A stretch of 64,000 nt of DNA, taken from Enterobacteriaceae bacterium RIT714 (lineage in GTDB: Bacteria > Pseudomonadota > Gammaproteobacteria > Enterobacterales > Enterobacteriaceae). Shown in pieces: positions 53,683 to 61,882 of this stretch. A program made the translations under genes and the position numbers. The stretch is taken from positions 157,886 through 221,885 of the forward strand of contig WJYB01000008.1 of assembly GCA_009668015.1 (NCBI GenBank), given 5' to 3'. The notes under the pieces are model-generated. The model made no database searches and was not told the origin of the DNA. It saw nothing but the letters and a program-made list of their open reading frames with translations. Positions within the stretch are counted from its first letter, which is position 1, and every line of letters begins with the position of its first letter.

Positions 53683-54315
53683 ATGACCGTAGCCAGCGAG
53701 AAAAAAACCGAGAACGCCAGCTTTCGCCACGTGATCCCGGCGGGTGAACCCTACCTGTTTGAAGTGAAAAAAGGGCAGACCCTGCGTCTGCTCGATCTGG
53801 AAGGCAATCAGGCGGTGGATACACTGTTCTATAACGCCGATAACACGCGCGAGCGCTACGATGCACAGCGAACCCTACGCCGCCAGAACAACGCCTATCT
53901 CACCCACGGCAGCGTGCTGTATTCAAACCTCGGCAACCCGCTGCTGACCATTGTGGCGGATACCTGCGGGCGTCACGACACGCTCGGCGGAGCCTGCGCG
54001 CAGGAGAGTAATACCGTGCGCTATGCCCTCGACAAGCGCCATATGCACAGCTGCCGGGATAACTTTCTCTGCGCCTGCCTGCATGATGGCCGTCTGCAAA
54101 AGCGCGATATTGGCGCCAACATCAACTTCTTTATGAACGTACCGGTGACATCGCAGGGCGGCCTGACCTTTGAGGACGGCATCTCCGCGCCGGGGAAATA
54201 CGTCGAGCTGCGCGCAGAGTGCAACGTCATTGTATTGATCTCCAACTGCCCTCAGCTGAATAACCCCTGCAACGGCTGGAATCCGACGCCAGCGGAGGTG
54301 TTGGTATGGAACTGA
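53683..54315 (+). CDS. DUF1989 protein, carboxyguanidine deiminase subunit candidate (urea carboxylase-associated protein 2)
   Basis: Second DUF1989 subunit, 210 residues. The ATG at 53683 follows AAGGAGCCGCAG, an excellent ribosome binding site; the open frame extends upstream inside the previous gene and is rejected. Potential metal or catalytic residues cluster in [20 protein letters not shown] and [17 protein letters not shown] (four to five Cys with His and Asp). As these are missing in the partner, this is the likely catalytic subunit (inference). The C-terminal [18 protein letters not shown] is typical of UAAP2. Confidence 0.86.
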   Translation: MTVASEKKTENASFRHVIPAGEPYLFEVKKGQTLRLLDLEGNQAVDTLFYNADNTRERYDAQRTLRRQNNAYLTHGSVLYSNLGNPLLTIVADTCGRHDTLGGACAQESNTVRYALDKRHMHSCRDNFLCACLHDGRLQKRDIGANINFFMNVPVTSQGGLTFEDGISAPGKYVELRAECNVIVLISNCPQLNNPCNGWNPTPAEVLVWN

Positions 54316-54392
54316 CGCCCACTCGCTGGCAGCGCCTGCGCCAGATGATTTATCGCCTGTTTGAAGTTCGTGCTGGACGAATCCTGCCGTAA
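54306..54392 (+). CDS. Possible 28-residue intercistronic peptide
   Basis: A short frame ([20 protein letters not shown]...) starts 10 bases before the end of the preceding gene and stops 10 bases before the first guanidine-II hairpin. Composition is basic and aromatic, with no family match known to me. TGGAGGTGTTGGT... lies upstream (GGAGG at about 54295), so translation by re-initiation or coupling is possible. It could equally be chance; conservation would decide. Confidence 0.35.
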   Translation: MELTPTRWQRLRQMIYRLFEVRAGRILP

Positions 54393-54402
54393 ACACTTTT
54401 CC

Positions 54403-54449
54403 CCCATGGACGACCATGGGTGAGCCGATTTTCGGCGGGACGACCCGCC
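54403..54449 (+). ncRNA. Guanidine-II riboswitch (mini-ykkC)
   Basis: Two perfect hairpins with identical ACGA tetraloops: CCCATGG-ACGA-CCATGGG (54403-54420) and GGCGGG-ACGA-CCCGCC (54434-54449), 13 bases apart. Tandem stem-loops with ACGR loops closed by G-C pairs define this class; the loops bind guanidinium and kiss each other. It ends 17 bases before the carboxylase start codon, a position suited to control of translation. The ribosome binding site there is weak (TTGAG), fitting a regulated start. Confidence 0.92.
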
Positions 54450-54466
54450 ACGATTGAGTCTGACCT

Positions 54467-57400
54467 ATGTTGACGACACTTCTGATTGCGAACCGCGGGG
54501 CGATTGCCTGCCGCATTCTGCGCACCCTGCGCGCCATGAGCCTGCGCGGCGTGGCGGTCTATTCCAACGTGGATATCAGCAGCCTGCATATCCGCGAAGC
54601 CGATGACGCCATCAGCCTCGGCGACGGCCCGGCGGCAAACACTTACCTGGCCACTGAAAAAATCATTGCCGCTGCGAAAGCCTCCGGTGCGCAGGCCATT
54701 CATCCGGGCTATGGATTTCTCTCGGAAAATGCCGCCTTTGCCGAAGCTTGTGACGCCGCAGGCATTGCGTTTGTAGGCCCCACGCCGGAGCAGCTTCGCC
54801 TGTTTGGCCTGAAGCACACCGCGCGTGCGCTGGCGAAAGCCCACGGCGTGCCGATGCTGAAAGGTACTGAACTGCTGGTCGATGTGCATGACGCGCTGCA
54901 CGCCGCTGAACGCGTCGGCTATCCGGTGATGCTGAAAAGCACGGCGGGCGGGGGCGGCATCGGTATGCGCGTTTGCTATAACGCAGAAGAACTCCACGAC
55001 GCGTTCGATGCCGTGGTGCGTCTGGGGAAAAATAACTTCAGCGACGCAGGCGTATTTATCGAGAAGTACATCGAGCGGGCGCGCCATCTTGAGGTGCAGC
55101 TGTTTGGCGACGGCCTGGGCGAGGTGATAGCCCTCGGCGTGCGGGACTGCTCCGTACAGCGCCGTAACCAGAAGGTGCTGGAAGAAACCCCCGCGCCCAA
55201 CCTGCCTGCGGGCATGGAACAGGCACTGTGCGAAGCGGCGATAAAGCTTGGCAAAGCGGTTAACTACCGCAGCGCGGGGACGGTGGAGTTTGTCTACGAC
55301 AGCGATGCGGCGCAATTCTATTTCCTTGAGGTGAATACCCGCCTGCAGGTGGAGCACGGCGTCACCGAGCAGGTGTGGGGCGTCGATCTGGTACGGTGGA
55401 TGATCGAGCTTGCGGCAGGAACGCTGCCACCACTGGCGGAATTATGTGAAGATCTGAAGCCCAACGGCCACGCTATTCAGGCGCGCGTTTATGCCGAAGA
55501 TCCGGGGCGTCAGTTCCAGCCGTCACCGGGGCTGCTCACCGAGGTCGTTTTCCCGGTGAACGATCGCCGTACGCTGCGCATCGACAGCTGGGTCGAGTCT
55601 GGCTGCGACGTACCGCCGTTTTTTGACCCGATGCTGGCGAAAATCATCGCCTGGCAGCCGACGCGTGATGCTGCAATCCGCGCCTTATATACCGCGCTGG
55701 ACAAGACGCGTCTTTACGGCGTGGAAACCAACCGCAGCTATCTGCAGCAGATTTTAACCTTTACGCCGTTTGCGAGCGGCAAGCCGTGGACGCGGTGCCT
55801 GGACGGCCTGAGCTATCAGGCCTTCACATTTGAAGTGCTCAGCGCGGGCACGCAAACCACAGTGCAGGATTATCCCGGACGTACCGGCTACTGGGCGGTG
55901 GGTGTTCCGCCATCTGGCCCGATGGATAGCAACGCACTGCGTCTCGGTAATCGCCTGCTGGGCAATGACGACAGCGCCGCCGCGCTGGAAATTACCCTCA
56001 GCGGCCCGACGCTCAAATTTAACTGCGATGCACAGCTGGTGGTCACCGGTGCGGATATTGCCCTGACGCTCAATGGCGAACCGCTGACGATTAATCGCGT
56101 TTTCAACGTGCGTGCAGGCATGACGCTACGCATGGGGGAAATCGCCGGACAGGGCGTGCGTAGCTACCTGTGCCTGCGCGGCGGAATTAACGTGCCGGAT
56201 TATCTCGGCAGCAAAAGTACCTTTACGCTGGGGCAGTTTGGCGGCCATGCCGGACGGGCGCTGCGCACGGGGGACGTGCTGCATCTTGAACCGCTAACGG
56301 CCCCGGTCGCAGAGCGTGAACTGCCGCAGGCGCTGCACGCTACGCTTGGCGCAGTGCGCGAGCTACGGGTGATCTACGGTCCTCACGGCGCGCCGGAGTA
56401 TTTCACGCCGGGCTATATGACGACGTTTTTTGCCACTGAGTGGGAGGTGCATTTTAACTCCAGCCGGACGGGCGTGCGCCTGATTGGGCCGAAGCCAGAG
56501 TGGGTGCGAGAGAGCGGTGGAGAAGCGGGTCTGCATCCGTCAAACATTCACGACAACCCGTATGCCATCGGCGCGGTGGATTTTACCGGCGATATGCCGG
56601 TGATTCTCGGCCCGGATGGCCCGAGTCTGGGCGGATTTGTCTGCCCAGTCACTATTATCGAGGCGGATTTACCTGCGGTCGGGCAGGTAAAAGCCGGGGA
56701 CAAAATTCGCTTTGTGCCCGTTGATATCGCCACCGCGCGGCGTCTCGCACAGGCGCGGGAGGCAGAGATTGCCAACCTGCATCCGCAAGTGGTTCCCTGG
56801 CAGCCCGCTGGGCTGGCCTCGCCTGTGGTGCTGGAGCAGGGGAGTGCTGACAAACGCCTGGTGGCACGGCTCTCTGGCGATACCTATTTGCTGCTGGAGA
56901 TAGGTGATCCGGAGCTGGATCTGGTGCTGCGTTTTCGCGGTCACGCGCTGATGCAGGCACTGGAAGCGAAAGCGCTTTGCGGGATTATTGACCTCACTCC
57001 GGGGATCCGCTCGCTGCAAATTCACTACCAGCCGGAAGCGCTGAGTCTGGCGACACTGCTGGAGGTGGTGGCCGGGCTGTGGCGGGGCGTTTGCGAACAG
57101 GATGCGCTGGAAGTGCCGTCGCGCGTTGTCTGGTTGCCGCTCTCCTGGGATGATCCGGCGTGTCAGAAGGCCATCGACAAATACATGACGACCGTGCGCC
57201 GCGATGCGCCGTGGTGCCCGAGCAATCTGGAGTTTATCCGCCGCATCAACGATCTGGCGAATATTGATGAAGTCTATAAAACGGTCTTCGACGCCCGCTA
57301 TCTGGTGATGGGGCTGGGGGATGTGTATCTCGGCGCACCGGTCGCCACGCCGCTCGATCCACGTCATCGTCTGGTGACGACGAAGTATAACCCGGCGCGC

Positions 57401-58069
57401 ACATGGACGGCAGAAAACTCGGTGGGCATTGGCGGAGCGTATCTGTGTGTTTACGGTATGGAGGGGCCAGGGGGATATCAGTTCGTCGGGCGCACGCTGC
57501 AGATGTGGAATCGCTATCACGCGGTTGACGATTTTGGGGACAAACCGTGGCTGCTGCGTTTTTTCGACCAGATTCGCTTCTATCCGGTTTCTGCCGACGA
57601 GTTGCTGACGACCCGTCGAGATTTCCCGCTGGGACTTTATCCGCTGCGTATTGAGCACACCACGCTAAAACTGGCCGACTACCAGCGGTTCCTCGCCTAC
57701 GAGGCACCGGAGATTGAGGCCTTTCGCGCGCATCAGAAGGTGGCCTTTGACGCGGAGCGTGAGCGCTGGATAGCCAACGGACAGGCGCACTTTGACAGCA
57801 GCGATGTGCTGGTAGACGAAGGTGACGATGTGCCGCTACAACCCGGACAAGAGGGCGTTGACAGCCCGGTGTCGGGCAATCTGTGGCAGGTGAACGTCGG
57901 GGTCGGTAACGCCGTGCGCGAAGGGGATGTGCTGGTCGTGCTGGAGTCAATGAAAATGGAGATCCCGCTGGTGGCCCCGCACGACGGCGTGGTCAGCCAG
58001 GTACGCGTTCAGCCGGGCTCGTCGGTACGCGCGGGTCAGTGTGTCGTGGTTCTGGAGAAAACAGCATGA
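54467..58069 (+). CDS. Biotin-dependent guanidine carboxylase (urea carboxylase family)
   Basis: ATP- and biotin-dependent carboxylase. Family members under guanidine riboswitches carboxylate guanidine in preference to urea. The 1200 residues show the full domain order: biotin carboxylase (about 1-445; KSTAGGGGIGMRV, VNTRLQVEHGVTEQVWG, GHAIQARVYAEDP), carboxyltransferase of KipI/KipA type (about 455-1110; QDYPGRTGYWAVGVPPSGPMD, GPHGAPEYFTPGY, GDMPVILGPDGPSLGGF) and a C-terminal biotin carrier with VLESMKMEIPLVAPHDG, biotinyl Lys about 1163. Urea activity cannot be excluded from sequence by eye, but two guanidine riboswitches upstream strongly favour guanidine. Its stop overlaps the next start (ATGA). 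Confidence 0.92.
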   Translation: MLTTLLIANRGAIACRILRTLRAMSLRGVAVYSNVDISSLHIREADDAISLGDGPAANTYLATEKIIAAAKASGAQAIHPGYGFLSENAAFAEACDAAGIAFVGPTPEQLRLFGLKHTARALAKAHGVPMLKGTELLVDVHDALHAAERVGYPVMLKSTAGGGGIGMRVCYNAEELHDAFDAVVRLGKNNFSDAGVFIEKYIERARHLEVQLFGDGLGEVIALGVRDCSVQRRNQKVLEETPAPNLPAGMEQALCEAAIKLGKAVNYRSAGTVEFVYDSDAAQFYFLEVNTRLQVEHGVTEQVWGVDLVRWMIELAAGTLPPLAELCEDLKPNGHAIQARVYAEDPGRQFQPSPGLLTEVVFPVNDRRTLRIDSWVESGCDVPPFFDPMLAKIIAWQPTRDAAIRALYTALDKTRLYGVETNRSYLQQILTFTPFASGKPWTRCLDGLSYQAFTFEVLSAGTQTTVQDYPGRTGYWAVGVPPSGPMDSNALRLGNRLLGNDDSAAALEITLSGPTLKFNCDAQLVVTGADIALTLNGEPLTINRVFNVRAGMTLRMGEIAGQGVRSYLCLRGGINVPDYLGSKSTFTLGQFGGHAGRALRTGDVLHLEPLTAPVAERELPQALHATLGAVRELRVIYGPHGAPEYFTPGYMTTFFATEWEVHFNSSRTGVRLIGPKPEWVRESGGEAGLHPSNIHDNPYAIGAVDFTGDMPVILGPDGPSLGGFVCPVTIIEADLPAVGQVKAGDKIRFVPVDIATARRLAQAREAEIANLHPQVVPWQPAGLASPVVLEQGSADKRLVARLSGDTYLLLEIGDPELDLVLRFRGHALMQALEAKALCGIIDLTPGIRSLQIHYQPEALSLATLLEVVAGLWRGVCEQDALEVPSRVVWLPLSWDDPACQKAIDKYMTTVRRDAPWCPSNLEFIRRINDLANIDEVYKTVFDARYLVMGLGDVYLGAPVATPLDPRHRLVTTKYNPARTWTAENSVGIGGAYLCVYGMEGPGGYQFVGRTLQMWNRYHAVDDFGDKPWLLRFFDQIRFYPVSADELLTTRRDFPLGLYPLRIEHTTLKLADYQRFLAYEAPEIEAFRAHQKVAFDAERERWIANGQAHFDSSDVLVDEGDDVPLQPGQEGVDSPVSGNLWQVNVGVGNAVREGDVLVVLESMKMEIPLVAPHDGVVSQVRVQPGSSVRAGQCVVVLEKTA

Positions 58070-59865
58070 AGCATCCTTATGATTTAAGAATTGACATGCT
58101 GACGCAGGCTTATCGCGACGGCCAATTCACGCCGCGAGAGGTAATCGCAACACTACGCGAGCGCGCGCTGGCGCTGAACCCTGAGTTCAATGCATTTATT
58201 CATATCCTTACGCCGGAGGAGCAGGAGCCGTATCTGGCGGCGCTGGAAAACGTGCAACCTACATCGCTGCCGCTTTACGGTGTGCCATTTGCCATCAAAG
58301 ACAATATTGACCTGGCAGGCATCGACACCACTGCCGCCTGCCCGGCATTTGCCTGTCGGGCTGAGCAGGATGCGACCATTGTTGCCCAGCTGATAGCGCT
58401 GGGGGCGGTTCCGATGGGTAAAACAAATCTTGACCAGTTTGCCACGGGCCTGAACGGCACTCGCTCACCTTATGGCCCGTGTCGTAACAGCGTGCATGCG
58501 GATTATCCGTCCGGCGGTTCTAGCTCCGGGTCATCGCTGGCGGTGGCGCTCGGGCTGGCAAGCTTTGCCCTCGGCACCGATACCGCCGGAAGCGGGCGTG
58601 TTCCGGCCTCGCTCAATAATCTGGTCGGGCTGAAAGCGACCAAAGGGCTGATCTCGACGGCGGGCGTGGTGCCAGCCTGCCGCACGCTGGACTGCGTAAC
58701 ATTTTTCACCACCACGGCGGCAGAAGCCAGCCGTCTGCTGGCGCTAACGGCGGTGAAAGACCCGCGCGACGAATACAGTCGATCCAATCCGCTGTGGAAC
58801 GGGCCGCAGGCCTTTGGTGTGCCCGCCGCAGGGTTTTGCTTTGGCGTGCCGGACAGACTGGAATTTTTGGGATGTGCAGAGAGTGAAATGCTCTATCACA
58901 CCGCGAAGGCGCGGCTTATTGCGCTCGGGGGGGTGCCATTGACCATCGACTTTTCGCCGTTTCTGGCGGCGGCAAAATTGCTGTACGACGGCCCGTGGGT
59001 GGCAGAGCGTTATCATGTGGCGGGCGCGCTGATTGAACAGCAGCCGGAGGCGGTGCTGCCGGTCATTCGTGATGTACTGCAACATGCGTCATCCGCAACG
59101 GCAGTCGCGGCCTTCGAAGCTCAGTACTCGCTTCAGCGCTTTAAGACAGAGTGCGACGCAATTTTGGATAAGCTGGCGTGCGTGTTAACGCCAACCTACC
59201 CGCGCCCCGTAAGTCTGGCTGAGCTGGCCGATGAACCGGTCAAAAGTAATGCCGAACTGGGCGTCTATACCAACTTTATGAATCTGCTCGACTACGCCGC
59301 CGTGGCGGTGCCTGCAGGGTTTATGGTGAATGGATTGCCTTCCGGCGTCACGCTGTTCGGGCGCGCATTTACTGACCAATATCTGCTGAGTCTTGCCGAT
59401 GCGTTACAGCGTCAGAGTGCTATACCTCTGCCCGGAGAGCGCACGATGCAGGAGGATGCGCCTACCGGGACGGCGACGAACGACCGTCTGCAGTTGATTG
59501 TCTGTGGTGCACACCTGGACGGCCTGGCGCTAAGTTTTCAGCTACGCCAGCGTGGGGCAACGCGTGTTCAATCCACGTTCAGCGCGCCGCATTATCGACT
59601 CTATGCCCTGGCAGACGGTAAACGGCCAGGGCTGGTGCGCGACGCTGAACAGGGGGCCGCGATTGCGGTTGAAGTGTGGGAGATGCCGCATGCTGAAGTG
59701 GGATCGTTTCTGGCGGGCATTTCGGCCCCGCTTGGTCTGGGGAAGGTGGAGCTGCAGGATGGGCGCTGGTTAACGGGCTTCATCTGTGAAGGCGTGGGTT
59801 TGCAAGGCGCGCGCGAAATAACAGAGTACGGCGGGTGGCGAGCCTGGCTTGCTCAACAACAGTGA
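58066..59865 (+). CDS. atzF: Allophanate hydrolase
   Basis: Amidase-signature enzyme hydrolysing allophanate to ammonia and CO2, the last step of the pathway. The ATG at 58066 overlaps the carboxylase stop and gives 599 residues starting MKHPYDLRIDMLTQAYRDGQ; a start at 58039 inside the upstream gene is less likely. The Ser-cisSer-Lys triad is visible: Lys about 78 in PFAIKDNIDLAG, the Gly/Ser-rich loop SGGSSSGSSLAVALG at about 150-165 and the nucleophile Ser in TDTAGSGRVPAS at about 176. A C-terminal domain (from about 470) of the allophanate hydrolase type ends WLTGFICEGVGLQGAREIT. Confidence 0.95.
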   Translation: MKHPYDLRIDMLTQAYRDGQFTPREVIATLRERALALNPEFNAFIHILTPEEQEPYLAALENVQPTSLPLYGVPFAIKDNIDLAGIDTTAACPAFACRAEQDATIVAQLIALGAVPMGKTNLDQFATGLNGTRSPYGPCRNSVHADYPSGGSSSGSSLAVALGLASFALGTDTAGSGRVPASLNNLVGLKATKGLISTAGVVPACRTLDCVTFFTTTAAEASRLLALTAVKDPRDEYSRSNPLWNGPQAFGVPAAGFCFGVPDRLEFLGCAESEMLYHTAKARLIALGGVPLTIDFSPFLAAAKLLYDGPWVAERYHVAGALIEQQPEAVLPVIRDVLQHASSATAVAAFEAQYSLQRFKTECDAILDKLACVLTPTYPRPVSLAELADEPVKSNAELGVYTNFMNLLDYAAVAVPAGFMVNGLPSGVTLFGRAFTDQYLLSLADALQRQSAIPLPGERTMQEDAPTGTATNDRLQLIVCGAHLDGLALSFQLRQRGATRVQSTFSAPHYRLYALADGKRPGLVRDAEQGAAIAVEVWEMPHAEVGSFLAGISAPLGLGKVELQDGRWLTGFICEGVGLQGAREITEYGGWRAWLAQQQ

Positions 59866-59880
59866 GCAAGCAGAACCCGC

Positions 59881-60018
59881 TTAAAGGTAGCGCGTCTTGT
59901 CAGCAACAGCCGTGAGCAGCCTGGATTGCCAGTTTGCCCAGTGCGTGGGAGGACGGGGCCCGACGTTCTCGGGAAAGACGGCGAGAAGCCAGTCACATTC
60001 GGTATCGCGGGTGTTCAT
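59881..60018 (-). CDS. Possible 45-residue protein downstream of the ThDP-enzyme gene
   Basis: A minus-strand frame encodes MNTRDTECDWLLAVFPENVG followed by a Pro/Trp-containing middle (PRPPTHWANWQSRLLTAV) and ends DKTRYL. GAGGGGAAG about 10 bases upstream could serve as ribosome binding site. No family recognised. It may be a small gene, the remnant of a larger one, or chance; strong hairpins lie between it and the ThDP-enzyme gene. Confidence 0.3.
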   Translation of the reverse strand: MNTRDTECDWLLAVFPENVGPRPPTHWANWQSRLLTAVADKTRYL

Positions 60019-60031
60019 GCCATTCACTTCC

Positions 60032-60107
60032 CCTCTCACCCCTCCTTCGGGTTTGAGAGGTAGCCAGTGGTCTTAAACAAAGGGTTACCGAAAGGTGGCC
60101 CTTTGTT
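60032..60107 (+). terminator. Two strong hairpins after the guanidine operon
   Basis: First hairpin CCTCTCA / TGAGAGG (60032-60060) with an inner CCC/GGG. Second: a 14-pair stem, AACAAAGGGTTACC with GGTGGCCCTTTGTT, closed by a GAAA tetraloop (60076-60107). Two of its pairs are U-G in plus-strand RNA but would be A-C mismatches in minus-strand RNA, so the plus-strand transcript is the one that folds. No good T run follows, so it is either a weak terminator or a 3'-end stabiliser of the operon mRNA. The rest of 59866-60154 holds nothing else I can name. Confidence 0.55.
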
Positions 60108-60154
60108 GCTTTAGGCTGTGTACGTGGTCTTCCCGTAAACGGCGTCGTAGTCAT

Positions 60155-61846
60155 TTAGCCCGCTGAAATGACCACCTCAATCAGATTCGTCTTCCCGCTC
60201 GCTATGCCGGTTCTGACCGCCGCTGCGACATCCGCCGCCTGGGTTACACGGCAGGCCCGGACCCCCATCGACGCCGCCAGCGACTGGAAATCAATGCAAG
60301 GATTCACCAGATCCATTCCAATGAAGGTTCCCAGGGCGACGGAGCTGTAAGACGGCTGATTTTTCATAAAGTTTTTTAGCACGTTGTACTCAAAATTATT
60401 CATGACGATAAAGGTCACCGGGAGATCCTCATGCGCGGCGGTCCACAGCGCCTGCGGCGAATACATGGCTGCGCCGTCCCCCACCAGACAGACCACCGGC
60501 TCGCGCCCCAGCCCCAGAGAATGCCCCACCGCAGCAGGCATTCCCCATCCCAGACCACCGCCGCGCATAAAGTAATAGCGCTGGTACTGCTGATCTGAAA
60601 TGAATTTTCTGATGTGGTTTGTCGTCGCAATAGCCTCATCAACAATGGTGACGCCCGGTGGGATAGCGCGAAGGACTTCATGGGCGGCGACCAGCGGTGA
60701 AATAACCGGGTGTGCAAATTCAGAGGCGAAGTAAGCTTCAAGCTGCTGCTGATTTTTTTCACGCTCACTTTTCGCTTTGTTAAGGTGCTTCAGATAAATC
60801 TCTTTCTTGCGAGAGGTGATGCGTTCAAGTTTAGGTAATAGTTGCTCAAGCGAAATTTTGATATCACCCATCAGCGACAGCCTGGTGGGATAGGTTCTGC
60901 CCAGTTCGTTCATATCCGACGAGAGCTGATAGACAACACAGTCCTGCGGAATGGATTCGGTTTCGCTGTAGAGGATGGTGATTAAACTTTTGCCGCCCAG
61001 AATAAAGACGGCGTCGTAGTTCATGATGATTTTTGCAATATCCCGCGACGTGGTTGGCATATTTCCTCGCCAGAGCGGATGATGAGGCGGGAAGGGCAGG
61101 TTTAACGGCCATGACGAACCATAGACATGCGCCCCCAGCATTTCAGCCACCAGAACGGTTTCTTCTGTGGACTGGCTACTGTGGATTTCGTCGCCTGCAA
61201 TCATCATCAGCTTACCGGGCTGCACGTTACTTAACTCGATCGCCAGTTCATCCAGCAAGCTGGCCACGGTGTGATAATTCACCCGCGAAGAGGCAAGAAT
61301 GCTGGCATCGTGCATCTCTTCCATCACGTCCATAGGCAGAGACAACAGGACCGGGCCCGCCGGAGGATAGCTGGCATCGTGAAAAGCCCGCCTGACCAGG
61401 ACCGGAAGCTGCGCGGCGCTGGTCACTTCTTTTGTCCACTTCACGACCGGGGAGGCAATAGACACCACGTCATCATAGAGCAGCGGCTCGCGGACGTAGT
61501 GCCGGGTATCCTGCTGTCCGACCGTCACAACAAGCGGGGTTTTCATAATTCTTGAGTTGATCAGGTTACCCATGCCGTGACCTAACCCGCTGGCGGTATG
61601 CAAATTCAGAAAACCTGTTTTGCCCGATGCTTTTGCATACCCATCAGCAATGGCTACCGCGCTGCTCTCCTGTAAAGCCAGGACATAATGAATATCGTCG
61701 TGGCGAAGCAGGGCATCAATAAGCGGTAATTCAGTGGTTCCCGGATTACCAAAAATATACTCCACACCTTCACTTTCAAGGACTTCGAGCAGAATATCCG
61801 CACCCGAACGCAGCGCGAAATCCGTCAACGTATTGATAGCTTTCAT
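60155..61846 (-). CDS. Benzoylformate-decarboxylase-like ThDP-dependent enzyme
   Basis: Thiamine-diphosphate enzyme of the acetolactate synthase/benzoylformate decarboxylase superfamily, 563 residues. The N-terminal Pyr domain has FGNPGTTELPLID and the activating Glu in LALQESSAVAIADGYA; the C-terminal PP domain has the GDG...NN cofactor motif (VGDGAAMYSP to IVMNNFEYN). Both active-site His of benzoylformate decarboxylase have counterparts (NLHTASG and PPHHPLWRG), while its active-site Ser is Thr here. This points to a 2-oxo-acid decarboxylase or carboligase rather than acetolactate synthase; substrate unknown. Third gene of a leftward cluster, 36 bases after the dehydrogenase gene. Confidence 0.85.
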   Translation of the reverse strand: MKAINTLTDFALRSGADILLEVLESEGVEYIFGNPGTTELPLIDALLRHDDIHYVLALQESSAVAIADGYAKASGKTGFLNLHTASGLGHGMGNLINSRIMKTPLVVTVGQQDTRHYVREPLLYDDVVSIASPVVKWTKEVTSAAQLPVLVRRAFHDASYPPAGPVLLSLPMDVMEEMHDASILASSRVNYHTVASLLDELAIELSNVQPGKLMMIAGDEIHSSQSTEETVLVAEMLGAHVYGSSWPLNLPFPPHHPLWRGNMPTTSRDIAKIIMNYDAVFILGGKSLITILYSETESIPQDCVVYQLSSDMNELGRTYPTRLSLMGDIKISLEQLLPKLERITSRKKEIYLKHLNKAKSEREKNQQQLEAYFASEFAHPVISPLVAAHEVLRAIPPGVTIVDEAIATTNHIRKFISDQQYQRYYFMRGGGLGWGMPAAVGHSLGLGREPVVCLVGDGAAMYSPQALWTAAHEDLPVTFIVMNNFEYNVLKNFMKNQPSYSSVALGTFIGMDLVNPCIDFQSLAASMGVRACRVTQAADVAAAVRTGIASGKTNLIEVVISAG

Positions 61847-61882
61847 GGCCAGTTACCTTATTCATAGGAACGTGATACGGCG

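Noticed and set aside
54403..54449. Reading the two hairpins before the carboxylase gene as a plain intergenic terminator
   Set aside because: Neither hairpin is followed by a T run, and the two identical ACGA loops with G-C closing pairs are the hallmark of a guanidine-II riboswitch.
59944..59995. GGACGGGG...GAAAGACGGCG stretch on the plus strand resembling parts of the guanidine-III (ykkC-III) consensus
   Set aside because: The required P1 and pseudoknot pairings do not form together, the spacing is off, and no plus-strand gene follows. Probably coincidence, though a covariance-model search would settle it.
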